Assembly (NCBI GenBank): GCA_036971475.1
Contig: JBAIZL010000008.1
Span: 31,881,712-31,945,711 of the forward strand
Length of the DNA: 64,000 nt
Direction of reading: 5' to 3'
Origin: Prosapia bicincta
Taxonomy: Eukaryota; Arthropoda; Insecta; Hemiptera; Cercopidae
The notes beneath the pieces were generated by a model. The model saw only the letters and a program-made list of their open reading frames with translations. It did not search any database and had not been told where the DNA came from. Numbering within the stretch: the first letter of the stretch is position 1; the number at the start of each line of letters is the position of its first letter. Shown here piece after piece: positions 39,401-51,720 of the stretch. A program made the position numbers and the translations under genes.

Positions 39401-42400
39401 GGTAGGTATGTAGATTAATAGAATCCCCTGGTAGGAAATAGCACTACGTGTGCACCGTCGCGTCGTGTACTTAGGTAGGTATGTAGAGTAATAGAATCCC
39501 CTGGTAGGAAATAGCACTACGTGTGCACCGTCGCGTGGTGTACTTAGGTAGGTATGTAGAGTAATAGAATCTCCTGGTAGGAAATAGCACTACGTGTGCA
39601 CCGTCGCGTCGTGTACTTAGGTAGTAATGTAGAGTAATAGAATTTCCTGGTAGGAAATAGCACTACGTGTGCACCGTCGCGTCTTGTACTTAGGTAGGTA
39701 TATAGAGTAATAGAATCCCCTGGTAGGAAATAGCACTACGTGTGCACCGTCGCGTCGTGTACTTAGGTAGGTATGTAGAGTAATAGAATCCCCTAGTAGG
39801 AAATAGCACTACGTGTGCATTGTCGCGTCGTGTACTTAGGTAGTAATGTAGAGTAATAGAATCCCCTGGTAGGAAATAGCACTACGTGTGCACCGTCGCG
39901 TCGTGTACTTAGGTAGGTATGTAGAGTAATAGAATCCCCTGGTAGGAAATAGCACTACGTGTGCACCGTCACGTCGTGTACTTAGGTAGGTATGTAGAGT
40001 AATAGAATCCCCTGGTAGGAAATAGCACTACGTGTGCACCGTCACGTCGTGTACTTAGGTAGGTATGTAGAGTAATAGAATCCCCTGGTAGGAAATAGCA
40101 CTACGTGTGCACCGTCGCGTCGTGTACTTAGGTAGGTATGTACAGTAATAGAATCCCCTGGTAGTCAATAGCACTAGTGTGCACCGTCGCGTCGTGTACT
40201 TAGGTAGGTATGTAGAGTAATAGAATCCCCTGGTAGGAAATAGCACTAGTGTGCACCGTCGCGTCGTGTACTTAGGTAGTAATGTAGATTAATAGAATCC
40301 CCTGGTAGGAAATAGCACTAGTCTGCACCGTCGCGTCGTGTACTTAGGTAGGTATGTAGAGTAATAGAATCCCCTGGTAGGAAATAGCACTACGTGTGCA
40401 CCGTCGCGTGGTGTACTTAGGTAGGTATGTAGAGTAATAGAATCTCCTGGTAGGAAATAGCATTACGTGTGCACCGTCGCGTCGTGAACTTAGGTAGGTA
40501 TGTAGATTAATAGAATCCCCTGGTAGGAAATAGCATTAGTCTGCACCGTCGCGTCGTGTACTTAGGTAGGTATGTAGAGTAATAGAATCCCCTGGTAGGA
40601 AATAGCACTACGTGTGCACCGTCGCGTGGTGTACTTAGGTAGGTATGTAGAGTAATAGAATCTCCTGGTAGAAATAGCACTACGTGTGCACCGTCGCGTC
40701 GTGTACTTAGGTAGGTATGTAGAGTAATAGAATCCCCTGGTAGGAAATAGCACTACGTGTGCACCGTCGCGTGGTGTACTTAGGTAGGTATGTAGAGTAA
40801 TAGAATCTCCTGGTAGGAAATAGCACTACGTGTGCACCGTCGCGTCGTGTACTTAGGTAGTAATGTAGAGTAATAGAATTTCCTGGTAGGAAATAGCACT
40901 ACGTGTGTACCGTCGCGTCGTGTACTTAGGTAGTAATGTAGAGTAATAGAATCCCCTGGTAGGAAATAGCACTACGTGTGCACCGTCGCGTCGTGTACTT
41001 AGGTAGTAATGTAGAGAAATAGAATCCCCTGGTAGGAAATAGCACTACGTGTGCACCGTCGCTTCGTGTACTTAGGTAGTAATGTAGAGTAATAGAATCC
41101 CCTGGTAGGAAATAGCACTACGTGTGCACCGTCGCGTCGTGTACTTAGGTAGTAATGTAGAGTAATAGAATCCCCTGGTAGGAAATAGCACTACGTGTGT
41201 AACGTCGCGTCGTGTTCTTAGGTAGTAATGTAGAGTAATAGAATCCCCTGGTAGGAAATAGCACTACGTGTGCACCGTCGCGTCGTGTACTTAGGTAGTA
41301 ATGTAGAGTAATAGAATCCCCTGGTAGGAAATAGCACTACGTGTGCACCGTCGCGTCGTGTACTTAGGTAGTAATGTAGAGTAATAGAATCCCCTGGTAG
41401 GAAATAGCACTACGTGTGCACCGTCGCGTCTTGTACTTAGGTAGGTATGTAGAGTAATAAAATTGCCTGGTAGGAAATAGCACTACGTGTGCACCGTCGC
41501 GTCGTGTACTTAGGTAGTAATGTAGAGTAATAGAATCCCCTGGTAGGAAATAGCACTACGTGTGCACCGTCGCGTCGTGTACTTAGGTAGTAATGTAGAG
41601 TAATAGAATCCCCTGGTAGGAAATAGCACTACGTGTGCACCGTCGCGTGGTGTACTTAGGTAGGTATGTAGAGTAACAGAATCCCCTGGTAGGAAATAGC
41701 ACTACGTGTGCACCGTCGCGTCGTGTACTTAGGTAGTAATGTAGAGTAATAGAATCCCCTGGTAGGAAATAGCACTACGTGTGCACCGTCGCGTCGTGTA
41801 CTTAGGTAGGTATGTAGAGTAATAGAATCCCCTAGTAGGAAATAGCACTACGTGTGCACCGTCGAGTCGTGTACTTAGGTAGTAATGTAGAGTAATAGAA
41901 TCCCCTGGTAGGAAATAGCACTACGTGTGCACCGTCGCGTCGTGTACTTAGGTAGTAATGTAGAGTAATAGAATCCCCTGGTAGGAAATAGCACTACGTG
42001 TGCACCGTCGCGTCGTGTACTTAGGTAGGTATGTAGAGTAATAGAATCCCCTGGTAGGAAATAGCACTACGTGTGCAACGTCGCGTCGTGTACTTAGGTA
42101 GTAATGTAGAGTAATAGAATCCCCTGGTAGGAAATAGCACTGCGTGTGCACCGTCGCGTCGTGTACTTAGGTAGGTATGTAGAGTAATAGAATCCCCTGG
42201 TAGGAAATAGCACTACGTGTGTAACGTCGCGTCGTGTACTTAGGTAGTAATGTAGAGTAATAGAATCCCCTGGTAGGAAATAGCACTACGTGTGCACCGT
42301 CGCGTGGTGTACTTAGGTAGGTATGTAGAGTAATAGAATCTCCTGGTAGGAAATAGCATTACGTGTGCACCGTCGCGTCGTGTACTTAGGTAGGTATGTA

Positions 42401-44494
42401 GATTAATAGAATCCCCTGGTAGGAAATAGCATTAGTCTGCACCGTCGCGTCGTGTACTTAGGTAGGTATGTAGAGTAATAGAATCCCCTGGTAGGAAATA
42501 GCACTACGTGTGCACCGTCGCGTGGTGTACTTAGGTAGGTATGTAGAGTAATAGAATCTCCTGGTAGAAATAGCACTACGTGTGCACCGTCGCGTCGTGT
42601 ACTTAGGTAGGTATGTAGAGTAATAGAATCCCCTGGTAGGAAATAGCACTACGTGTGCACCGTCGCGTGGTGTACTTAGGTAGGTATGTAGAGTAATAGA
42701 ATCTCCTGGTAGGAAATAGCACTACGTGTGCACCGTCGCGTCGTGTACTTAGGTAGTAATGTAGAGTAATAGAATTTCCTGGTAGGAAATAGCACTACGT
42801 GTGCACCGTCGCGTCTTGTACTTAGGTAGGTATATAGAGTAATAGAATCCCCTGGTAGGAAATAGCACTACGTGTGCACCGTCGCGTCGTGTACTTAGGT
42901 AGGTATGTAGAGTAATAGAATCCCCTAGTAGGAAATAGCACTACGTGTGCATTGTTGCGTCGTGTACTTAGGTAGGTATGTAGAGTAATAGAATCCCCTG
43001 GTAGGAAATAGCACTACGTGTGCACCGTCGCGTCGTGTACTTAGGTAGGTATGTAGAGTAATAGAATCCCCTAGTAGGAAATAGCACTACGTGTGCATTG
43101 TCGCGTCGTGTACTTAGGTAGTAATGTAGAGTAATAGAATCCCCTGGTAGGAAATAGCACTACGTGTGCACCGTCGCGTCGTGTACTTAGGTAGGTATGT
43201 AGAGTAATAAAATCCCCTGGTAGGAAATAGCACTACGTGTGCACCGTCGCGTCTTGTACTTAGGTAGGTATATAGAGTAATAGAATCCCCTGGTAGGAAA
43301 TAGCACTACGTGTGCACCGTCGCGTCGTGTACTTACGTAGTAATGTAGAGTAATAGAATCCCCTGGTAGGAAATAGCACTACGTGTGCACCGTTGCGTCG
43401 TGTACTTAGGTAGGTATGTAGAGTAATAGAATTGCCTGGTAGGAAATAGCACTACGTGTGCACCGTCGCGTCGTGTACTTAGGTAGTAATGTAGAGTAAT
43501 AGAATCCCCTGGTAGGAAATAGCACTACGTGTGCACCGTCGCGTCGTGTACTTAGGTAGTAATGTAGAGTAATAGAATCCCCTGGTAGGAAATAGCACTA
43601 CGTGTGCACCGTCGCGTCTTGTACTTAGGTAGGTATGTAGAGTAATAAAATTGCCTGGTAGGAAATAGCACTACGTGTGCACCGTCGCGTCGTGTACTTA
43701 GGTAGTAATGTAGAGTAATAGAATCCCCTGGTAGGAAATAGCACTACGTGTGCACCGTCGCGTCGTGTACTTAGGTAGTAATGTAGAGTAATAGAATCCC
43801 CTGGTAGGAAATAGCACTACGTGTGCACCGTCGCGTGGTGTACTTAGGTAGGTATGTAGAGTAACAGAATCCCCTGGTAGGAAATAGCACTACGTGTGCA
43901 CCGTCGCGTCGTGTACTTAGGTAGTAATGTAGAGTAATAGAATCCCCTGGTAGGAAATAGCACTACGTGTGCACCGTCGCGTCGTGTACTTAGGTAGGTA
44001 TGTAGAGTAATAGAATCCCCTAGTAGGAAATAGCACTACGTGTGCACCGTCGCGTCGTGTACTTAGGTAGTAATGTAGAGTAATAGAATCCCCTGGTAGG
44101 AAATAGCACTACGTGTGCACCGTCGCGTCGTGTACTTATCGTAGTAATGTAGAGTAATAGAATCCCCTGGTAGGAAATAGCACTACGTGTGCACCGTCGC
44201 GTCGTGTACTTAGGTAGTAATGTAGAGTAATAGAATCCCCTGGTAGGAAATAGCACTACGTGTGCACCGTCGCGTCGTGTACTTAGGTAGTAATGTAGAG
44301 TAATAGAATCCCCTGGTAGGAAATAGCACTACGTGTGCACCGTCGCGTCTTGTACTTAGGTAGGTATGTAGAGTAATAAAATTGCCTGGTAGGAAATAGC
44401 ACTACGTGTGCACCGTCGCGTCGTGTACTTAGGTAGTAATGTAGAGTAATAGAATCCCCTGGTAGGAAATAGCACTACGTGTGCACCGTCGCGT
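36405..44494 (+). repeat. Array B left part: mosaic of HOR fragments
   Basis: The array begins abruptly at about 36,405 with ACTTAAGGTAGCAATG, a slightly diverged monomer end. The region has pieces related to the later 7.2-kb unit, including the GTCGTTTCG marker near 37,633, the GTAGTTGTAATAG marker at 39,265 and the AGTAATAAAATTGCC marker near 41,453. The order and spacing differ from the complete copies, so I describe it as a mosaic and not as one more HOR copy. Confidence 0.75.
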
Positions 44495-44880
44495 CGTGTA
44501 CTTAGGTAGTAATGTAGAGTAATAGAATCCCCTGGTAGGAAATAGCACTACGTGTGCACCGTCGCGTGGTGTACTTAGGTAGGTATGTAGAGTAACAGAA
44601 TCCCCTGGTAGGAAATAGCACTACGTGTGCACCGTCGCGTCGTGTACTTAGGTAGTAATGTAGAGTAATAGAATCCCCTGGTAGGAAATAGCACTACGTG
44701 TGCACCGTCGCGTCGTGTACTTAGGTAGGTATGTAGAGTAATAGAATCCCCTAGTAGGAAATAGCACTACGTGTGCACCGTCGCGTCGTGTACTTAGGTA
44801 GTAATGTAGAGTAATAGAATCCCCTGGTAGGAAATAGCACTACGTGTGCACCGTCGCGTCGTGTACTTATCGTAGTAATG
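43430..44880 (+). repeat. Tandem 731-bp duplication (10 monomers) in array B
   Basis: Two markers repeat at an offset of 731 bp: AGTAATAAAATTGCC at 43,641 and 44,372, and TGTACTTATCGTAGTAATG at 44,131 and 44,862. The extra base in CTTATCGTAG explains why the period is ten monomers plus one. The outer limits are approximate. The second copy overlaps the left end of the 7.2-kb HOR copy 1. Confidence 0.8.
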
Positions 44881-47800
44881 TAGAGTAATAGAATCCCCTG
44901 GTAGGAAATAGCACTACGTGTGCACCGTCGCGTCGTGTACTTAGGTAGGTATGTAGAGTAATAGAATCCCCTGGTAGGAAATAGCACTACGTGTGCAACG
45001 TCGCGTCGTGTACTTAGGTAGTAATGTAGAGTAATAGAATCCCCTGGTAGGAAATAGCACTGCGTGTGCACCGTCGCGTCGTGTACTTAGGTAGGTATGT
45101 AGAGTAATAGAATCCCCTGGTAGGAAATAGCACTACGTGTGTAACGTCGCGTCGTGTACTTAGGTAGTAATGTAGAGTAATAGAATCCCCTGGTAGGAAA
45201 TAGCACTACGTGTGCACCGTCGCGTCGTGTACTTAGGTAGTAATGTAGAGTAATAGAATCCCCTGGTAGGAAATAGCACTACGTGTGCACCGTCGCTTCG
45301 TGTACTTAGGTAGTAATGTAGAGTAATAGAATCCCCTGGTAGGAAATAGCACTACGTGTGCACCGTCGAGTCGTGTACTTAGGTAGTAATGTAGAGTAAT
45401 AGAATCCCCTGGTAGGAAATAGCACTACGTGTGTAACATCGCGTCGTGTACTTAGGTAGTAATGTAGAGTAATAGAATCCCCTGGTAGGAAGTAGCACTA
45501 CGTGTGCACCGTCGCTTCGTGTACTTAGGTAGTAATGTAGAGTAATAGAATCCCCTGGTAGGAAATAGCACTACGTGTGCACCGTCGCGTCGTGTACTTA
45601 GGTGGTAATGTAGAGTAATAGAATCCCCTGGTTGGAAATAGCACTACGTGTCTACCGTCGCGTCGTGTACTTAGGTAGTAATGTAGAGTAATAGAATCCC
45701 CTGGTAGGAAATAGCACTTCGTGTGCACCGTCGCATCTCGTACTTAGGTAGGTATGTAGAGTAATAGAATCTCCTGGTAGGAAATAGCACTACGTGTGCA
45801 CCGTCGTTTCGTGTACTTAGGTAGTAATGTAGAGTAATAGAATTGCCTGGTAGGAAATAGCACTACGTGTGCACCGTCGCGTCGTGTACTTAGGTAGTAA
45901 TGTAGAGTATTAGAATCCCCTGGTAGGAAATAGCACTACGTGTGCACCGTCGCGTCGTGTACTTAGGTAGTAATGTAGAGTAATAGAATCCCCTGGTAGG
46001 AAATAGCACTACGTGTGCACCGTCGCGTGGTGTACTTAGGTAGGTATGTAGAGTAATAGAATCCCCTGGTAGGAAATAGCACTACGTGTGCACCGTCGCG
46101 TCGTGTACTTAGGTAGTAATGTAGAGTAATAGAATCCCCTGGTAGGAAATAGCACTACGTGTGCACCATCGCGTCGTGTACTTAGGTAGGTATGTAGAGT
46201 ATTAGAATCCCCTAGTAGGAAATAGCACTACGTGTGCACCGTCGCGTCGTGTACTTAGGTAGTAATGTAGAGTAATAGAATCCCCTGGTAGGAAATAGCA
46301 CTACGTGTGCACCGTCGCGTCGTGTACTTAGGTAGTAATGTAGAGTAATAGAATCCCCTGGTAGGAAATAGCACTACGAGTGCACCGTCGCGTCGTGTAC
46401 TTAGGTAGGTATGTAGAGTAATAGAATCCCCTGGTAGGAAATAGCACTACGTGTGCACCGTCGCGTCGTGTACTTAGGTAGTAATGTAGAGTAATAGAAT
46501 CCCCTGGTAGGAAGTAGCACTACGTGTGCACCGTCGCTTTGTGTACTTAGGTAGTAATGTAGAGTAATAGAATCCCCTGGTAGGAAATAGCACTACGTGT
46601 GCACCGTCGCGTCGTGTACTTAGGTGGTAATGTAGAGTAATAGAATCCCCTGGTTGGAAATAGCACTACGTGTCTACCGTCGCGTCGTGTACTTAGGTAG
46701 TAATGTAGAGTAATAGAATCCCCTGGTAGGAAATAGCACTTCGTGTGCACCGTCGCATCTCGTACTTAGGTAGGTATGTAGAGTAATAGAATCTCCTGGT
46801 AGGAAATAGCACTACGTGTGCACCGTCGTTTCGTGTACTTAGGTAGTAATGTAGAGTAATAGAATTGCCTGGTAGGAAATAGCACTACGTGTGCACCGTC
46901 GCGTCGTGTACTTAGGTAGTAATGTAGAGTATTAGAATCCCCTGGTAGGAAATAGCACTACGTGTGCACCGTCGCGTCGTGTACTTAGGTAGTAATGTAG
47001 AGTAATAGAATCCCCTGGTAGGAAATAGCACTACGTGTGCACCGTCGCGTGGTGTACTTAGGTAGGTATGTAGAGTAATAGAATCCCCTGGTAGGAAATA
47101 GCACTACGTGTGCACCGTCGCGTCGTGTACTTAGGTAGTAATGTAGAGTAATAGAATCCCCTGGTAGGAAATAGCACTACGTGTGCACCATCGCGTCGTG
47201 TACTTAGGTAGGTATGTAGAGTATTAGAATCCCCTAGTAGGAAATAGCACTACGTGTGCACCGTCGCGTCGTGTACTTAGGTAGTAATGTAGAGTAATAG
47301 AATCCCCTGGTAGGAAATAGCACTACGTGTGCACCGTCGCGTCGTGTACTTAGGTAGTAATGTAGAGTAATAGAATCCCCTGGTAGGAAATAGCACTACG
47401 AGTGCACCGTCGCGTCGTGTACTTAGGTAGGTATGTAGAGTAATAGAATCCCCTGGTAGGAAATAGCACTACGTGTGCACCGTCGCGTCGTGTACTTAGG
47501 TAGTAATGTAGAGTAATAGAATCCCCTGGTAGGAAATAGCACTACGTGTGCACCGTCTGTATCGTCGCGTCGTGTACTTAGGTAGTAATATAGAGTAATA
47601 GAATCCCCTGGTAGGAAATAGCACTACGTGTGCACCGTCGCGTCGTGTACTTAGGTAGTAATGTAGAGTAATAGAATCCCCTGGTAGGAAATAGCACTAC
47701 GTGTGCACCGTCGCTTCGTGTACTTAGGTAGTAATGTAGAGTAATAGAATCCCCTGGTAGGAAATAGCACTACGTGTGCACCGTCGCGTCGTGTACTTAG

Positions 47801-50800
47801 GTAGTAATGTAGAGTAATAGAATCCCCTGGTAGGAAATAGCACTACGTGTGTAACGTCGCGTCGTGTACTTAGGTAGTAATGTAGAGTAATAGAATCCCC
47901 TGGTAGGAAATAGCACTACGTGTGCACCGTCGCTTCGTGTACTTAGGTAGTAATGTAGAGTAATAGAATCCCCTGGTAGGAAATAGCACTACGTGTGCAC
48001 CGTCGCGTCGTGTACTTAGGTAGTAATGTAGAGTAATAGAATCCCCTGGTAGGAAATAGCACTACGTGTGTAACGTCGCGTCGTATACTTAGGTAGTAAT
48101 GTAGAGTAATAGAATCCCCTGGTAGGAAATAGCACTACGTGTGCACCGTCGCGTCGTGTACTTAGGTAGTAATGTAGAGTAATAGAATCCCCTGGTTGGA
48201 AATAGCACTATGTGTCTACCGTCGCGTCGTGTACTTAGGTAGTAATGTAGAGTAATAGAATCCCCTGGTAGGAAATAGCACTTCGTGTGCACCGTCGCGT
48301 CTCGTACTTAGGTAGTAATGTAGAGTAATAGAATCCCCTGGTAGGAAATAGCACTACGTGTGCACCGTCGCGTCGTGTACTTAGGTAGTAATGTAGAGTA
48401 ATAGAATCTCCTGGTAGAAATAGCACTACGTGTGCACCGTCGCGTCGTGTACTTAGGTAGTAATGTAGAGTAATATAATCCCCTGGTAGGAAATAGCACT
48501 AGTCTGCACCGTCGCGTCGTGTACTTAGGTAGGTATGTAGATTAATAGAATCCCCTGGTAGGAAATAGCACTACGTGTGCACCGTCGCGTGGTGTACTTA
48601 GGTAGGTATGTAGAGTAATAGAATCTCCTGGTAGGAAATAGCACTACGTGTGCACCGTCGCGTCGTGTACTTAGGTAGTAATGTAGAGTAATAGAATTTC
48701 CTGGTAGGAAATAGCACTACGTGTGCACCGTCGCGTCTTGTACTTAGGTAGGTATATAGAGTAATAGAATCCCCTGGTAGGAAATAGCACTACGTGTGCA
48801 CCGTCGCGTCGTGTACTTAGGTAGGTATGTAGAGTAATAGAATCCCCTAGTAGGAAATAGCACTACGTGTGCATTGTGGCGTCGTGTACTTAGGTAGGTA
48901 TGTAGAGTAATAGAATCCCCTGGTAGGAAATAGCACTACGTATGCACCGTCGCGTCGTGTACTTAGGTAGGTATGTAGAGTAATAGAATCCCCTAGTAGG
49001 AAATAGCACTACGTGTGCATTGTCGCGTCGTGTACTTAGGTAGTAATGTAGAGTAATAGAATCCCCTGGTAGGAAATAGCACTACGTGTGCACCGTCGCG
49101 TCGTGTACTTAGGTAGGTATGTAGAGTAATAGAATCCCCTGGTAGGAAATAGCACTACGTGTGCACCGTCACGTCGTGTACTTAGGTAGGTATGTAGAGT
49201 AATAGAATCCCCTGGTAGGAAATAGCACTACGTGTGCACCGTCACGTCGTGTACTTAGGTAGGTATGTAGAGTAATAGAATCCCCTGGTAGGAAATAGCA
49301 CTACGTGTGCACCGTCGCGTCGTGTACTTAGGTAGGTATGTACAGTAATAGAATCCCCTGGTAGGAAATAGCACTAGTGTGCACCGTCGCGTCGTGTACT
49401 TAGGTAGGTATGTAGAGTAATAGAATCCCCTGGTAGGAAATAGCACTAGTGTGCACCGTCGCGTCGTGTACTTAGGTAGTAATGTAGAGTAATAGAATCC
49501 CCTGGTAGGAAATAGCACTACGTGTGCACCGTCGCGTCGTGTACTTAGGTAGTAATGTAGAGTAATAGAATCCCCTGGTAGGAAATAGCACTACGTGTGC
49601 ACCGTCACGTCTTGTACTTACGTAGTAATGTAGACTAATAGAATTCCCTGGTAGGAAATAGCACTACGTGTGCAACGTCGCGTCGTGTACTTAGGTAGTA
49701 ATGTAGAGTAATAGAATCCCCTGGTAGGAAATAGCACTAGTCTGCACCGTCACGTCGTGTACTTAGGTAGGTATGTAGATTAATAGAATCCCCTGGTAGG
49801 AAATAGCACTACGTGTGCACCGTCGCGTCGTGTACTTAGGTAGGTATGTAGAGTAATAGAATCCCCTGGTAGGAAATAGCACTACGTGTGCACCGTCGCT
49901 TCGTGTACTTAGGTAGTAATGTAGTTGTAATAGAATCTCCTGGTAGAAATAGCACTACGTGTGCACCGTCGCGTCGTGTACTTAGGTAGTAATGTAGAGT
50001 AATATAATCCCCTGGTAGGAAATAGCACTAGTCTGCACCGTCACGTCGTGTACTTAGGTAGGTATGTAGATTAATAGAATCCCCTGGTAGGAAATAGCAC
50101 TACGTGTGCACCGTCGCGTCGTGTACTTAGGTAGGTATGTAGAGTAATAGAATCCCCTGGTAGGAAATAGCACTACGTGTGCACCGTCGCGTGGTGTACT
50201 TAGGTAGGTATGTAGAGTAATAGAATCTCCTGGTAGGAAATAGCACTACGTGTGCACCGTCGCGTCGTGTACTTAGGTAGTAATGTAGAGTAATAGAATT
50301 TCCTGGTAGGAAATAGCACTACGTGTGCACCGTCACGTCTTGTACTTAGGTAGGTATATAGAGTAATAGAATCCCCTGGTAGGAAATAGCACTACGTGTG
50401 CACCGTCGCGTCGTGTACTTAGGTAGGTATGTAGAGTAATAGAATCCAGTAGTAGGAAATAGCACTACGTGTGCATTGTCGCGTCGTGTACTGAGGTAGG
50501 TATGTAGAGTAATAGAATCCCCTGGTAGGAAATAGCACTATGTGTGCACCGTCGCGTCGTGTACTTAGGTAGGTATGTAGAGTAATAGAATCCCCTAGTA
50601 GGAAATAGCACTACGTGTGCATTGTCGCGTCGTGTACTTAGGTAGTAATGTAGAGTAATAGAATCCCCTGGTAGGAAATAGCACTACGTGTGCACCGTCG
50701 CGTCGTGTACTTAGGTAGGTATGTAGAGTAATAGAATCCCCTGGTAGGAAATAGCACTACGTGTGCACCGTCACGTCGTGTACTTAGGTAGGTATGTAGA

Positions 50801-51720
50801 GTAATAGAATCCCCTGGTAGGAAATAGCACTACGTGTGCACCGTCACGTCGTGTACTTAGGTAGGTATGTAGAGTAATAGAATCCCCTGGTAGTCAATAG
50901 CACTAGTGTGCACCGTCGCGTCGTGTACTTAGGTAGGTATGTAGAGTAATAGAATCCCCTGGTAGGAAATAGCACTAGTGTGCACCGTCGCGTCGTGTAC
51001 TTAGGTAGTAATGTAGATTAATAGAATCCCCTGGTAGGAAATAGCACTAGTCTGCACCGTCGCGTCGTGTACTTAGGTAGGTATGTAGAGTAATAGAATC
51101 CCCTGGTAGGAAATAGCACTACGTGTGCACCGTCGCGTCTTGTACTTAGGTAGGTATGTAGAGTAATAGAATCTCCTGGTAGGAAATAGCACTACGTGTG
51201 CACCGTCGCGTCGTGTACTTAGGTAGGTATGTAGATTAATAGAATCCCCTGGTAGGAAATAGCATTAGTCTGCACCGTCGCGTCGTGTACTTAGGTAGGT
51301 ATGTAGAGTAATAGAATCCCCTGGTAGGAAATAGCACTACGTGTGCACCGTCGCGTGGTGTACTTAGGTAGGTATGTAGAGTAATAGAATCTCCTGGTAG
51401 AAATAGCACTACGTGTGCACCGTCGCGTCGTGTACTTAGGTAGGTATGTAGAGTAATAGAATCCCCTGGTAGGAAATAGCACTACGTGTGCACCGTCGCG
51501 TGGTGTACTTAGGTAGGTATGTAGAGTAATAGAATCTCCTGGTAGGAAATAGCACTACGTGTGCACCGTCGCGTCGTGTACTTAGGTAGTAATGTAGAGT
51601 AATAGAATTTCCTGGTAGGAAATAGCACTACGTGTGCACCGTCGCGTCTTGTACTTAGGTAGGTATATAGAGTAATAGAATCCCCTGGTAGGAAATAGCA
51701 CTACGTGTGCACCGTCGCGT
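44495..51720 (+). repeat. Array B HOR copy 1, about 7.2 kb (about 99 monomers)
   Basis: Sequence from about 44,495 recurs 7,225-7,226 bp downstream. Anchors are AGTAACAGAA at 44,591 and 51,817, the 9-bp insertion at 47,551 and 54,776, and GTAGTTGTAATAG at 49,921 and 57,146. The offset drops by one after the extra base in CTTATCGTAG near 44,870. It holds five monomers, 50,256-50,620, that copy 2 lacks. Confidence 0.88.
45488..47531 (+). repeat. Nested 1,022-bp tandem duplication (14 monomers) in HOR copy 1
   Basis: The rare variant GGAAGTAGCAC and the GTCGTTTCG marker near 45,803 recur 1,022 bp later (near 46,510 and 46,825). The same doubled arrangement is present in HOR copy 2 near 52,713-54,756. 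Confidence 0.85.
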
